Shown here: piece by piece, positions 16,741 through 28,429 of the stretch
Layout: every line of letters starts with the position of its first letter
How positions within the stretch are numbered: the stretch's first letter is position 1
From: Tichowtungia sp964398915
GTDB lineage: Bacteria; Verrucomicrobiota; Kiritimatiellia; Kiritimatiellales; Tichowtungiaceae
DNA: 64,000 nucleotides
Assembly: GCA_964398915.1 (NCBI GenBank)
Contig: CAYNOR010000001.1
Location: forward strand, 306,873 to 370,872
Direction of reading: 5' to 3'
Program-made: the position numbers and the translations under genes
Notes under the pieces: generated by a model
Told to the model about the DNA's origin: nothing
Databases searched by the model: none
What the model saw: the letters and a program-made list of their open reading frames with translations, nothing else

Positions 16741-17433
16741 TCACCCTTCGTCTTCGCTGGCGCTTTCTGCTATCAGCGCCGCGCGGGCGCTGATATACGG
16801 GCCGGGAAAAAGCTCCAGAAATTCATCTGGCTTCTTTTGGTACATTTCCCGCACACGGCGATAGCCCGAACGCGGATAGCGCAAAACATCCTCCAGCTCG
16901 AAGGTCACCGCATTCTGCACAGCAAAAAGCAGCTCGTCGCCCGTGGAATCCTGTACGTTTAGCAGGAGTTGCTTTTCGGCCGGCGGCACACGCTTCATAT
17001 TCTGCGTGTGAATGGTGTATTTAATGTATTCCACCACCCGCTCCTCCATCCCTGCTTCGATGATGAAAATAAGTTCAACCAGCTCGGTGCGGGTAAACAC
17101 CAGCCGGACGCGCGGCGGTTCGATATCAGGCGGCAGAACTCCGCGAAGCTCTTCCATGCTCCGGTCAAATTCATCCAGAATCTCTTCGCGAGAAACAACC
17201 GTGTCAGGCATCCAGTGAATAAGAATATTGCGGTCAGCATCGTGGTAAAGCAGCGGTTTATCGATACGGAATGAGGCCTCGCACGACGCACACTGAACCC
17301 GGTTGAGCCGGTTCTCGAACAGTGCCGTTTTCAGTTCCGGCTGCTGCGCCACATTGACTGCCTCATAAAGCTCCGCCTGCTGTTCATGCTGACACTGCGG
17401 ACAGCGGATCGAGTATGTTTTGCGGGTACTCAT
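16741..17433 (-). CDS. CpXC domain protein
   Basis: A 230-residue protein. The N-terminal zinc-ribbon-like CpXC domain has CPQCQHEQ (about residues 11-18) and CASC (about 47-50), with VNVAQQPELK between them as in the family. The C-terminal two thirds are helical and acidic (LVFTRTELVELIFIIEAGMEE and VTFELEDVLRYP). No catalytic motif is visible. CpXC proteins have no established function. The gene is convergent with the TPR protein. Confidence 0.75.
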   Translation of the reverse strand: MSTRKTYSIRCPQCQHEQQAELYEAVNVAQQPELKTALFENRLNRVQCASCEASFRIDKPLLYHDADRNILIHWMPDTVVSREEILDEFDRSMEELRGVLPPDIEPPRVRLVFTRTELVELIFIIEAGMEERVVEYIKYTIHTQNMKRVPPAEKQLLLNVQDSTGDELLFAVQNAVTFELEDVLRYPRSGYRRVREMYQKKPDEFLELFPGPYISARAALIAESASEDEG

Positions 17434-17685
17434 AAAAATTCAGCTCCTTCTTCGTAATACCTGTCGGGATCTGCACTGCCCGGCAGGCCGCAAATAAAAC
17501 AGTATAAACGCAAGGCCGACAAGGGCGAACTGGCGTCCCTGATAAAAATCATTTCCCGGAACCCGGCCCGGCAGCCTCCCGGTCCAAAACCTCAAACAGT
17601 CGAAAAAAATCCGTGAATTCAGAGCCGTTCGTGGTAGATTTTCCGCCCACTGATCACTGAGAACTTATAACTGAGAGCTGTAACC

Positions 17686-20292
17686 ATGACTTCGAATCAA
17701 ATCCGTCAGTCCTTCCTCGATTTCTTCAAATCGAAACAGCACACCATCGTCAAATCCGGAAGCCTGCTGCCGGATTCCCCGAACCTGCTCTTCACCAATG
17801 CGGGGATGAACCAGTTCGTACCGATCTTCCTCGGTCAGGCCAACTGCCCCTACAACCCGGGCCGCGCCGCCGACACCCAGAAGTGCATCCGCGCCGGCGG
17901 CAAGCACAACGATCTCGATGATGTCGGCCTCGATACCTACCACCACACCTTCTTCGAAATGCTCGGCAACTGGTCCTTCGGCGACTACTTCAAACAAGAC
18001 GCCATCGACTGGGCGTGGGAACTGATCACCGGCGTCTGGGGCTTCCCGAAAGAACGCCTCTACGCCACCTACTTCGGCGGCGACAACAAAATGCCCGCCG
18101 ACACCGAAGCCCAGAATCTCTGGCTGAAATATCTGCCTGCCGACCACGTTGTCCCCGGCAACCGCAAAGACAACTTCTGGATGATGGGCGATACCGGCCC
18201 GTGCGGCCCGTGCTCTGAATTGCACGTCGACCTGACGCCGAAAGGTGACGGCGGCGCAAAATTGGTTAACTCCGGCTCGGCACAATGCATGGAAATTTGG
18301 AACCTCGTCTTTATCCAGTTCAACGCCAACCCCGACGGAACCTTCACGCCGCTCCCGGCCAAACATGTCGATACCGGCATGGGCTTCGAGCGCGCCTGCT
18401 CTGTCATCCAGTGCACCAAAGGCTTCAAGGATTTCTCCGGAGTCATCTCCAACTATGAAACCGACGTCTTCACCCCGATCTTCCAAACTCTGGAAAAAAT
18501 GAGCGGCAAAAAATACGGCAGTTCGCTGACCGACCCAACCGACATCGCCTTCCGCGTCATCGCCGACCATATCCGCTGTCTCACCTTCTCCATCGCCGAC
18601 GGTATCGCTCCGTCGAACGAAGGACGCGGCTACGTCCTGCGCCGCATCCTGCGCCGCGCCGTCCGCTACGGCCGCGCCCTCGGCTTCCGCGAACCCTTCT
18701 TCTACAAACTGGCCGACACCGTCGCCGACAGTTTCGGCGACGCCTTCCCCGAACTGCGCAAAAACGCGGCCCGCGTCACCAAAACCCTCAAAGCGGAAGA
18801 AGAATCCTTCAACCGCACCCTCGACCGCGGGATTGATCTGTTTGAAGAAGTCGCCACCGCGCTCAAATCCAAAACCTTCCCGGCCAACGAAGCGTTCAAG
18901 CTCTACGACACCTACGGCTTCCCGCTTGACCTCACCGAGCTCATGGCTCGCGAACGCGGCCTGACTGTCGATGTTCCAAGCTTTGAAAAGCTGATGGACG
19001 AGCAGCGCAACCGCGCCCGCGCTGACCACGCCAAAAAGAAAACCGTCGTGACCGTCGAAAGCGAAGGCCTCGAAGTCAAACCAACCCTCTTCATCGGCTT
19101 CGACACTCTCGAAGCGGAAGCGCTGGTTGAAGCCATTACGCCTGCCGATAACGGCGAATACAGCATCGTGCTCGACAAAACCCCGTGCTACGCCGAAATG
19201 GGCGGACAGTCCGGCGACCAGGCCAGCCTGGTTTTCAGTGGTGGAAAAATGAAAATCACCGACACTCAACGGCAAGGTGAGCTCATTGTTCACGTCGCCG
19301 AATTGATCGAAGGGCGCGCGCCTCAGATCGGTGAGACTGTCAGGGTTTCCGTCGACGGCTCACGCCGTGCCGATATTCAGCGTCACCACACCGCCACGCA
19401 TTTGTTCCACTGGGCGCTGCACGAAGTGGTCAGTAAAGAATCCCGCCAACGCGGCTCGCTGGTCGCGCCGGAACGGATGCGCTTCGACTTCAACTCGCCG
19501 GAAAAACTGTCCGACGAACAGATCGCGCAGATCGAAAAGCTGGTCAACGACCGGATCAAAGCCAACGAGCCGGTTTACTGGACCGAAGTTCCGTTCACCG
19601 AAGTACAGAAACAGCCCGCCATCCAGCAGTTCTTTGGTGAGAAGTATGGAGATACGGTTCGAGTGCTTCAAATGGGTGGAGCCGCAGGCTCCTTTGACGG
19701 GTTCTCGATGGAGCTGTGCGGCGGCTGTCACGTCCGCAACACCGGCGACATCGGACTCTTCAAAGTCATGCGTGAATCGGCCATCGCCGCCGGGATCCGC
19801 CGTATCGAAGCCGTCTGCGGAAAATACGCCGAACAGTTTATCGAAGAACAAAAAGCCGCCGGTGCCGCCGAAGCCGAGCGCGCCAAAGAAGTCGAACGGC
19901 AGAAACTGCTCGCCAAACAGCGCCAAGCCGAAATGCAGGCCAAAGCTCCGGCGATTGCGGAAGAACTGCTCGGCAAAGTGAAAGACGGACTGCTCATCGA
20001 AAACATGGGCGAAGCCGATGCCGAACTGCTCAGCGCCGTCATGGACACGCTTCAGCCGAAACTCACCAGCGCCGTCGTCATCCTCGGTGGAGTTTCCGAC
20101 GGAAAAGTCGCCTTGGTTTGCGCCGTCACACCGGATTTAGTCAAAGCCGGAAAGAACGCCGGAAAAATCGTCGGTGCCATCGCCAAACAGTGCGGCGGCG
20201 GCGGCGGCGGAAAACCTGACCGCGCCCAGGCCGGAGGCAAACTCCCCGAAAAACTGGCTGAAGCGCTTGGGAATGCATCCAATTTAACTTAA
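17686..20292 (+). CDS. alaS: Alanine--tRNA ligase
   Basis: 868 residues, the usual length. The class II catalytic domain comes first (MTSNQIRQSFLDFFKSK, FTNAGMNQFVP, MLGNWSFGDYF), then the tRNA-recognition region, the editing domain with HHTATHLFHW and CGGCHVRNTGDIG (the HxxxH...C...H zinc site), and the C-terminal domain with a Gly run (CGGGGGGKPDRAQAGG). It charges tRNA-Ala and clears mischarged Ser/Gly. Two-thirds of the reading frame also gives a long antisense ORF, a composition effect. No leader structure or T-box is evident in the 250 bp upstream. Confidence 0.97.
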   Translation: MTSNQIRQSFLDFFKSKQHTIVKSGSLLPDSPNLLFTNAGMNQFVPIFLGQANCPYNPGRAADTQKCIRAGGKHNDLDDVGLDTYHHTFFEMLGNWSFGDYFKQDAIDWAWELITGVWGFPKERLYATYFGGDNKMPADTEAQNLWLKYLPADHVVPGNRKDNFWMMGDTGPCGPCSELHVDLTPKGDGGAKLVNSGSAQCMEIWNLVFIQFNANPDGTFTPLPAKHVDTGMGFERACSVIQCTKGFKDFSGVISNYETDVFTPIFQTLEKMSGKKYGSSLTDPTDIAFRVIADHIRCLTFSIADGIAPSNEGRGYVLRRILRRAVRYGRALGFREPFFYKLADTVADSFGDAFPELRKNAARVTKTLKAEEESFNRTLDRGIDLFEEVATALKSKTFPANEAFKLYDTYGFPLDLTELMARERGLTVDVPSFEKLMDEQRNRARADHAKKKTVVTVESEGLEVKPTLFIGFDTLEAEALVEAITPADNGEYSIVLDKTPCYAEMGGQSGDQASLVFSGGKMKITDTQRQGELIVHVAELIEGRAPQIGETVRVSVDGSRRADIQRHHTATHLFHWALHEVVSKESRQRGSLVAPERMRFDFNSPEKLSDEQIAQIEKLVNDRIKANEPVYWTEVPFTEVQKQPAIQQFFGEKYGDTVRVLQMGGAAGSFDGFSMELCGGCHVRNTGDIGLFKVMRESAIAAGIRRIEAVCGKYAEQFIEEQKAAGAAEAERAKEVERQKLLAKQRQAEMQAKAPAIAEELLGKVKDGLLIENMGEADAELLSAVMDTLQPKLTSAVVILGGVSDGKVALVCAVTPDLVKAGKNAGKIVGAIAKQCGGGGGGKPDRAQAGGKLPEKLAEALGNASNLT

Positions 20293-20336
20293 CAAACCAG
20301 CCTCCAACACGAGGTAGAAAGGAATTTAGGTACGTG

Positions 20337-20927
20337 ATGAAATTAAAAGCCTTTTATTTGTTGAGCCTGATAGTCGCCACATTATTTCTTGCAGGCTGTG
20401 CCGCCAAAAATCTTAATGCACTTGAAGAGGCCGCACCCAATGAGGCTATCGTAGTCGCTAAAATTCGCGTTATATACAACGGCGAAGACGTGACGAAAAT
20501 GAGCAGTGTTTCTTTTCCGGGCAATCCGTCCGCTGTCAGTGTTATGGACCGAGTCGTTTTAGATGAAACTGGTTATGTTTTTATTAAACGCCCCGCCGGA
20601 GAAGACTCAATCAGGGTTGTCACGCATCGGGCAGGTATAATTAGTCATGACTTCGATCCTAAAGAGCTCACCTGCCAGCTGAGTGCAAACGAAATAACTT
20701 ATATTGGCGACATCACATTCGAATGGACTGGGAGTAGCGCTGGTACAGCATGGACAATAAGCCTTCTTTCGAACAACATCCTTAAACTTTGCGGCGATAT
20801 CACCGTCTCTGTTGAATCGAATTTCGATGCGGCACGGGAGGCGTTTCGCGAAAAGTTTCATACTGATCGAGATATGAAAATTTCGCTGTTAGCGGTCGGT
20901 CTTGCCGCCGACAAACATAAAAAATAA
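20337..20927 (+). CDS. Predicted lipoprotein, unrecognised
   Basis: 196 residues. A lipoprotein signal peptide ends in the lipobox LAGC (MKLKAFYLLSLIVATLFLAGC), so the mature protein is lipid-anchored at Cys21 or so. The mature domain starts AAKNLNALEEAAPNEAIVVAKIRVIYNG and then has beta-rich character. I see no known domain. The ATG at 20337 is preferred over the GTG one codon before it. It is compositionally more A/T-rich than alaS. Confidence 0.7.
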   Translation: MKLKAFYLLSLIVATLFLAGCAAKNLNALEEAAPNEAIVVAKIRVIYNGEDVTKMSSVSFPGNPSAVSVMDRVVLDETGYVFIKRPAGEDSIRVVTHRAGIISHDFDPKELTCQLSANEITYIGDITFEWTGSSAGTAWTISLLSNNILKLCGDITVSVESNFDAAREAFREKFHTDRDMKISLLAVGLAADKHKK

Positions 20928-20968
20928 AAGCGACAGTGTCCCGCAATCTAGTAATTTCCAGACACACC

Positions 20969-21364
20969 ATGAAACCAATCGACTGCCCGTGCGGGAGCGG
21001 GAAAATGTTGCCGAGCTGTTGCGGACAGTGGCTTTCCGGAAACAAAAGTGCGCCGACGGCGAAAGCGTTGATGCGGTCGCGCTATACCGCCTACGTTTTG
21101 AAGAATGTCGATTATCTGGTGAAGACCACTCTGCCCGTGTCGCGCGAACCGAATCTGGCGGAATCAATCCGGGACTGGATAGGCCAGGTAACGTGGCAGA
21201 AGTTGCATGTGCTCAGCACAACCGCAGGCGAACGATCCGACAACGAAGGAACCGTGGAATTCATCGCCGAGTTTATCGGCCCGAACGGAACCGACCGCCA
21301 CCATGAACTTTCGTTGTTCAAAAAAATCCGCGGCACCTGGTATTATGCCGCCGAACTCCGGTGA
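20969..21364 (+). CDS. ychJ: YchJ-family (UPF0225) SEC-C motif protein
   Basis: 131 residues. The N-terminal SEC-C-like zinc motif reads CPCGSGKMLPSCCG, then ALMRSRYTAYVLKNVDYLV, FIAEFIG and HHELSLFKK, the NTF2-like fold of the YchJ family. It is a conserved cytosolic protein of unknown biochemical role. The ATG at 20969 gives the family's usual N-terminus (MKPIDCPCGSG); a GTG 11 codons upstream would add unconserved residues. A repeat hairpin follows at once. Confidence 0.85.
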   Translation: MKPIDCPCGSGKMLPSCCGQWLSGNKSAPTAKALMRSRYTAYVLKNVDYLVKTTLPVSREPNLAESIRDWIGQVTWQKLHVLSTTAGERSDNEGTVEFIAEFIGPNGTDRHHELSLFKKIRGTWYYAAELR

Positions 21365-21370
21365 TTTCCT

Positions 21371-21422
21371 GCAAGGCCGCCAGGATGGCGGCGATACGTA
21401 CCGCTGGCATCCTTGCCGGCCT
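21371..21422. repeat. Hairpin repeat, copy 1 (second copy at 60973)
   Basis: A 51-bp element with a core of GCAGGATGGC / GATACGTACCGC / GGCATCCTTGCC that folds on itself. A copy with the same ATACGTACCGC centre and the same order of arms lies at 60973-61023. Both sit between genes. Confidence 0.7.
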
Positions 21423-21616
21423 TGGCAACTGTGAAACGGTTGCGAGAAAAGGTTCTTTACTCACCTCGCACTTCGCCAACCAGCGTGAATTCGTCGCGGT
21501 CGTGAAAGAGATGACGGACGGTCAGTGTCGTACAGTGCGGACGCAGGCGTCCGTCGCCATTGCCTGGGAACTATCCGGTTCCGTTTCATCGCGGTTACAT
21601 GACATGTCTGACGTAC

Positions 21617-21652
21617 TAAAAAAGACATCCTCGCCGAAGCGGGGATGTCTTT
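21617..21652 (-). terminator. Terminator of the glnK-amt unit
   Basis: On the minus strand, AAAGACATCCCCGC pairs with GCGAGGATGTCTTT and is followed by TTTAG. It lies directly after the P-II gene. Confidence 0.75.
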
Positions 21653-21676
21653 ACAGGTTCATCCTGAGGACAAAAC

Positions 21677-22018
21677 CTAGCCGATGGCGTCACTTCCCCG
21701 CTCGCCTGTACGGATGCGGATGCATTCGTCGAGACTGTGGACGAAGATTTTGCCGTCGCCGATCTTTCCGGTACGGGCGCCTTTGATGATCGCCTCCACC
21801 GTCGGTTCGACAAACCCTTCATTGACCGCAACCTCGATGCGCACCTTTTTGAGGAGGTTCACCTCGACGTCCGCACCGCGGTAGGTCTCGTGATACCCCT
21901 TCTGCTGACCGCAGCCTAACGCGTTGGTGACAGACATCTTGTAGACCTCTTTTTCATAGAGCGCCTGTTTTACGGCATTGAGCCGGTCAGGTTGAATGTA
22001 TGCAATAATCAGTTTCAT
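21677..22018 (-). CDS. P-II family nitrogen regulatory protein
   Basis: 113 residues. It shows MKLIIAYIQPDRLNAVKQAL, GQQKGYHETYRG with the T-loop tyrosine, and TGKIGDGKIFV, which closes the ATP/2-oxoglutarate site. P-II proteins sense 2-oxoglutarate and ATP/ADP and bind Amt to block ammonium entry. AAGGAG lies upstream. It is placed 20 bp after amt on the same strand, the classical amt-glnK pair (order here amt then glnK). The T-loop Tyr means it could be uridylylated. Confidence 0.95.
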   Translation of the reverse strand: MKLIIAYIQPDRLNAVKQALYEKEVYKMSVTNALGCGQQKGYHETYRGADVEVNLLKKVRIEVAVNEGFVEPTVEAIIKGARTGKIGDGKIFVHSLDECIRIRTGERGSDAIG

Positions 22019-22038
22019 TGTTTTTTCTCCTTACTCAA

Positions 22039-23355
22039 TTAGCTGTTGGTGAAGAACTGGAATCCGGAATAAGCCTCCTGACCATGCTCGCCGATATCGA
22101 GACCCTTGAGCTCTTCTTCTTCGCTGACACGAATACCGATAGTCTTCTTCAGTATCCAGAAAATCAGCAGGGCGGCAGGAAAGCAGAAGATGCCGTAAGC
22201 TGCTACACCGATCAACTGCGTCATGAACGTGTAGTCCGGATTGGTGCTGAACAATCCAACTGCCAGCGTACCGAATACACCACCGACCAGATGCACCGAC
22301 AGCGCACCGACCGGATCGTCAATTTTCAGTTTGTCAAAGAACAGCACCCCTAAAACTGCCAGAATACCGGCAACTAATCCGATGATGACCGAAGCGGCCA
22401 CCGAAACCGTATCTGCACCCGCCGTGATACCTACCAGTCCAGCCAGACAGCCGTTGAGCACCATCGTAAAGTCAGGCTTCTTCTGAATAATCCACGAAGT
22501 CAGCATGGCGCCGATTGTTCCTGCCGCAGCGGCCAGCGTGGTGGTGAGCAGAACAAAAGAAACCTTGCCTGGATCCGCCGACAGCACCGAGCCGCCGTTA
22601 AATCCGAACCAGCCGAGCCACAGCATAAATACACCGATAGTCACCATGGAAAGATTGTGCCCCATGATCGGCTTCACCTTGCCATTGACATATTTCCCGA
22701 TCCGCGGACCAAGTACCAGTGCACCGGCCAAAGCGCCCCAGCCGCCAACCGAGTGAACCAGGGTCGAACCGGCAAAGTCATGAAAGTTCATCTTACTCAA
22801 CCAGCCGAGGCCCCAGGTCCACGAACCCACGAAGGGGTAGATCAGCATTACATAAACAGCAGTGAAGACCAGAAAAGAGCTGAGTTTAACCCGTTCAGCC
22901 ACAGCACCGGAGACAATGGTCGCAGCCGTAGCAGCAAACATGGCCTGAAACAGAAAATCGGTCCAATAGGTGTAGCCGACGTTATAAGCGCTGGTGACAC
23001 CGGCAGCATCCGTTCCGATTCCGAACCCGGCGAATCCAAAGACCCCTGGAATAATAAATTTCCCAGGATACATTAGATTGAACCCGACCAAGGCAAAACC
23101 CAAAATGCCGATTGCGGGAATCACGGTATTCTTAAACAGAATATTCGTAGCATTTTTCGCACGGCACAGACCGGTTTCCACCATCGCAAAACCCAGATTC
23201 ATGATAAATACCAGAAAGGTAGAAACCATCATCCAAGTATTGTTGATTGTAAACATTTCGTTCGACACCTCACCATCAGCCCAAACTGGAACAACCAGCC
23301 CGGTCAGCATCAGAGCCAGCAACGGCAACAATGCTTTATTCTTTCTTTTGTACAT
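22039..23355 (-). CDS. amt: Ammonium transporter Amt
   Basis: 438 residues. A signal-peptide-like N-terminus (LLALMLTGLVVPVWA) precedes the 11 transmembrane helices. Signatures include GFAMVETGLCRAKN, DFAGSTLVHSVGGWGALAGALVLGPRIG and GLVGITAGADTV, with the twin-His pore residues (LVHSVGG and LSVHLVGG). It moves ammonium across the inner membrane. GGGAGG is just before the start. It is followed at 20 bp by the P-II gene that controls it. Confidence 0.96.
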   Translation of the reverse strand: MYKRKNKALLPLLALMLTGLVVPVWADGEVSNEMFTINNTWMMVSTFLVFIMNLGFAMVETGLCRAKNATNILFKNTVIPAIGILGFALVGFNLMYPGKFIIPGVFGFAGFGIGTDAAGVTSAYNVGYTYWTDFLFQAMFAATAATIVSGAVAERVKLSSFLVFTAVYVMLIYPFVGSWTWGLGWLSKMNFHDFAGSTLVHSVGGWGALAGALVLGPRIGKYVNGKVKPIMGHNLSMVTIGVFMLWLGWFGFNGGSVLSADPGKVSFVLLTTTLAAAAGTIGAMLTSWIIQKKPDFTMVLNGCLAGLVGITAGADTVSVAASVIIGLVAGILAVLGVLFFDKLKIDDPVGALSVHLVGGVFGTLAVGLFSTNPDYTFMTQLIGVAAYGIFCFPAALLIFWILKKTIGIRVSEEEELKGLDIGEHGQEAYSGFQFFTNS

Positions 23356-23550
23356 GTAACGCCTCCCTCTTGGTTAACTTCCAAATCCGTCGCACCATGC
23401 GACTGGTCATTACGTTACTTAGCAAAAATCAGGCCATTATTTTTTATTAAAAATTAAGTACTTTATTATAAACTACTTAAGATAAAAATCGCCCGAACGA
23501 ATTGGATTACAATTATGAACTTACACTGATTTTAAATACATTAATGTTAT

Positions 23551-25791
<2,241 letters not shown>

Positions 25792-25971
25792 AAAAAAATT
25801 CCGTAAAAACCATGTAGTTTTAACCTGTTTTTACAAAGGTTGGAAGGCGATATCGCAGCCGCAGTGATATTTTTACAAGGTCTGGCAACAACCGTCTGGC
25901 AACAACAAACGCGTCCGGAATTAAAAAACAGGCGAAAGCTAATACGGGCCGGACTCTTATGGTCAGGATGA

Positions 25972-26075
25972 TTAATTCTTGAAGTTGCGGATGGCGCTGG
26001 GCGAATGGCCGATATGTTTATGAAACTGACGTGAAAAGTAGAGCGAGTCTTCAAAGCCGACCAGCCGGGGCCGGA
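25972..26075 (-). pseudogene. C-terminal remnant of an AraC-family regulator
   Basis: The minus strand reads GFEDSLYFSRQFHKHIGHSP followed by SAIRNFKN and a stop. This is the second helix-turn-helix and end of an AraC-type activator (FxDxxYFSRxFKKxxGxSP). Nothing of the first 200 or so residues is left. Upstream of RPRLV the frame runs into galactokinase DNA in antisense. This marks a deletion junction at about 26065-26080. Confidence 0.8.
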
Positions 26076-26447
26076 TTGCCGCAGGCTCTGCCAAACGTGC
26101 CGCGCATGTCATCGGCGAAATCGACCGCGTTGAAAAAAGCATGGAGCTGATCCGCAAAGGAGATATCAAGGGCTTCGGACAATTTCTTTTTGAATCGCAC
26201 CAAAGTTCGATTGGAAACTTTGAAAACTCCTGCCCGGAACTCGACATCGTTGTCGAAGCCGCCCAGGCGGGCGGCGCGCTTGGGGCACGACTCTCCGGCG
26301 GCGCGGGTCGGAGGTTGTGCTATCGTAATGGTTCAGAAGGCTCAGGCGCAGGCTGTGTCAGAAAAAATATCCGTCACCTGCCGCGAAAAAGGAATCACTC
26401 CGGAGTTCCTCACCGTCACACCATCCGCCGTCGCAGAGATTATCTAA
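26076..26447 (+). pseudogene. 3' remnant of a galactokinase gene, frameshifted
   Basis: The first frame reads RAAHVIGEIDRVEKSMELI, GDIKGFGQFLFESHQSS, SCPELDIVVEAAQ and GALGARLSGGA. After a frameshift in the GGGFGG motif the other frame continues GGCAIVMVQKAQ and ends VTPSAVAEII. Together this is the last third of galactokinase (GalK). The N-terminal two thirds, including the galactose-binding and first GHMP motifs, are missing. Its stop overlaps the ftsH stop by 4 bp. This is a non-functional remnant of a lost galactose locus. Confidence 0.85.
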
Positions 26448-28429
26448 GCCGCTGGCGGAACTTCAGGCGTCACAACCGGCGGCGTTTCCGTGTGACCGTT
26501 ACCGTTCTTGAGCAATTCTTCAGGCGCTTTACCGGTTTTCAGAATCTCCATAACCTGTTCGCCATCGAGTGTTTCATACTTGATCAGCAGTTCAGCGATC
26601 AGTTCAAGCCGGTCACGGTGATCTTTTAAAATATTCGCGGCCGTTTCATGCGATTCTTTGAGAATGAGGTCGATCTCGGCATCAATCTTCTGCGTGATCT
26701 GCTCACTGTGTATCTCATTTCGGCTGATCTCGCGGCCAAGGAACATTTGTTCCTGACCGGAACCATAGTTGCGCGGACCGAGTGTTTCACTCATACCAAA
26801 TTCACAAACCATTGCGCGGGCAATACGTGTAGCCCGTTCGATATCATTCTGCGCGCCGGTGGTGACATCGCCAAAAATCATTTCTTCAGCGGCGCGTCCG
26901 CCCATCAGGCCGATCAACATGCCCATCAGGCGTTTGCGGCCTTGTGTGTAGCGATCTTTTTCCGGCAGCTGCATCGTGGCGCCGAGTGCACGGCCGCGTG
27001 GAATAACTGTCACTTTGTGCAACGGTTCGGTCTGTTCGGTTTTCGCCAGCACAATGGCATGCCCGGCTTCGTGGTAAGCGGTCAGCTTTTTCTCTTCCGC
27101 ATCAAGCATGTGACTGCGCCGCTCGCGTCCCCAGGATACTTTGTCGCGAGCTTCTTCGAAGTCGGGCAGCTCAACAGCTTCCGCACCGCGCCGTGCGGCA
27201 AGCAGCGCCGCTTCGTTGACGAGATTCATCAAGTCCGCGCCGGAAAATCCGGGCGTTCCGCGTGCTACTTTTTTGAGATCGACACCTTTGGCCAGCGTAA
27301 CGCGCTTGATGTGAATATTAAGAATCTCCTCACGTCCTTTAAGATTCGGCAGATCGATGAAAACCTGCCGGTCAAAACGGCCCGGGCGCATCAATGCAGG
27401 ATCAAGTACATCGGGGCGATTCGTGGCGGCGATGATGATAACGCCTTCGGCGGTATCAAAGCCGTCCATTTCGACCAATAGCGCATTGAGCGTCTGCTCG
27501 CGCTCATCGTGCCCGCCGCCCATACCGGAAAACCGGCTGCGGCCCACAGCATCGATTTCGTCGATAAAGATAATGCACGGCGCGCTCTTGCGGCCCTGTT
27601 CAAACATATCGCGCACGCGGCTGGCACCGACGCCGACAAACATTTCGACAAAGTCCGAACCGCTGATGGAGAAAAACGGCACTTCGGCCTCGCCGGCGAC
27701 AGCTCTGGCGATCAGCGTTTTGCCGGTACCGGGTGAACCGGCCAGCAGAACGCCTTTCGGCATTTTGCCGCCAAGCCGCTGGAACTGTTTCGGGTTTTTC
27801 AGAAACTCGACCACTTCCTGCAACTCTTCCTTCGCCTCATCAACCCCGGCGACGTCAGCAAAAGTCGTGCGGTTTTTATCGTCACGCTGAAGCAGTTTAG
27901 CGCGGCTCTTGCCGAAACTCATCGCCCGTCCGCCCGCCATCTTCATCTGCCGGAAGAAAAAGAAATAGATGATGATAAAACCGATGATGAACGGCGCGAC
28001 ACTCCAGAACGCCTGCCAGAACGGCGAATGCGGGCGCACCTTAAAGGTAACATTGCTCTCCTGAAGCATTTTCAGCAGATCTTCGGTGACCACCACATCC
28101 ACGCGGAACTTCTTCGGCGCGCCGGTTTTGCCGTCTACCGCCGTCAGCTCGCCCGTGATATAGTCGGTGCCTGCGGAATCGCGCACGATTTCGCAACTGA
28201 TAATGCGACCTTCCTTCACCATCTGGACAAAACCGGGGTTATAGTCCATCCGCTCCTGCTGCTGCGGCTTCTGAAAAAACTGTAACGCCATCAGCACCAC
28301 CGCCATCATCAAAAACCAGGCGGCAAAACCCTTCATCTGCATCGGAGCCTTCACCTGCGGCAGTTTCTTGCGGGGCGGAACGCCCTTTTCAGGTTCCGGA
28401 GACAACGGCTGATCATTCTTATTTTCCAT
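26444..28429 (-). CDS. ftsH: ATP-dependent zinc metalloprotease FtsH
   Basis: The ATG at 28429 (MENKNDQPLSPEPEK) has AGGA upstream. There are two membrane segments (about residues 32-50 and 155-172), then the AAA+ module with Walker A GSPGTGKT (P usual at the second place, here S), Walker B IIFIDEIDAVG, and the second-region Arg in ATNRPDVLDPALMRPGRFD. The protease site is HEAGH with the third ligand D further on. At 661 residues the protein is typical. It degrades membrane and short-lived proteins at the inner membrane. It ends 4 bp into the galK remnant. Confidence 0.97.
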   Translation of the reverse strand: MENKNDQPLSPEPEKGVPPRKKLPQVKAPMQMKGFAAWFLMMAVVLMALQFFQKPQQQERMDYNPGFVQMVKEGRIISCEIVRDSAGTDYITGELTAVDGKTGAPKKFRVDVVVTEDLLKMLQESNVTFKVRPHSPFWQAFWSVAPFIIGFIIIYFFFFRQMKMAGGRAMSFGKSRAKLLQRDDKNRTTFADVAGVDEAKEELQEVVEFLKNPKQFQRLGGKMPKGVLLAGSPGTGKTLIARAVAGEAEVPFFSISGSDFVEMFVGVGASRVRDMFEQGRKSAPCIIFIDEIDAVGRSRFSGMGGGHDEREQTLNALLVEMDGFDTAEGVIIIAATNRPDVLDPALMRPGRFDRQVFIDLPNLKGREEILNIHIKRVTLAKGVDLKKVARGTPGFSGADLMNLVNEAALLAARRGAEAVELPDFEEARDKVSWGRERRSHMLDAEEKKLTAYHEAGHAIVLAKTEQTEPLHKVTVIPRGRALGATMQLPEKDRYTQGRKRLMGMLIGLMGGRAAEEMIFGDVTTGAQNDIERATRIARAMVCEFGMSETLGPRNYGSGQEQMFLGREISRNEIHSEQITQKIDAEIDLILKESHETAANILKDHRDRLELIAELLIKYETLDGEQVMEILKTGKAPEELLKNGNGHTETPPVVTPEVPPAA

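Noticed and set aside
17665..19293. 542-residue minus-strand ORF antisense to alaS
   Set aside because: Composition (Gly/Val/Phe/Glu-rich, no motifs) is the shadow of a GC-rich gene; AlaRS on the other strand is complete.
21361..21786. Plus-strand ORF after ychJ
   Set aside because: Crosses a repeat hairpin, a terminator and the antisense of the P-II gene.
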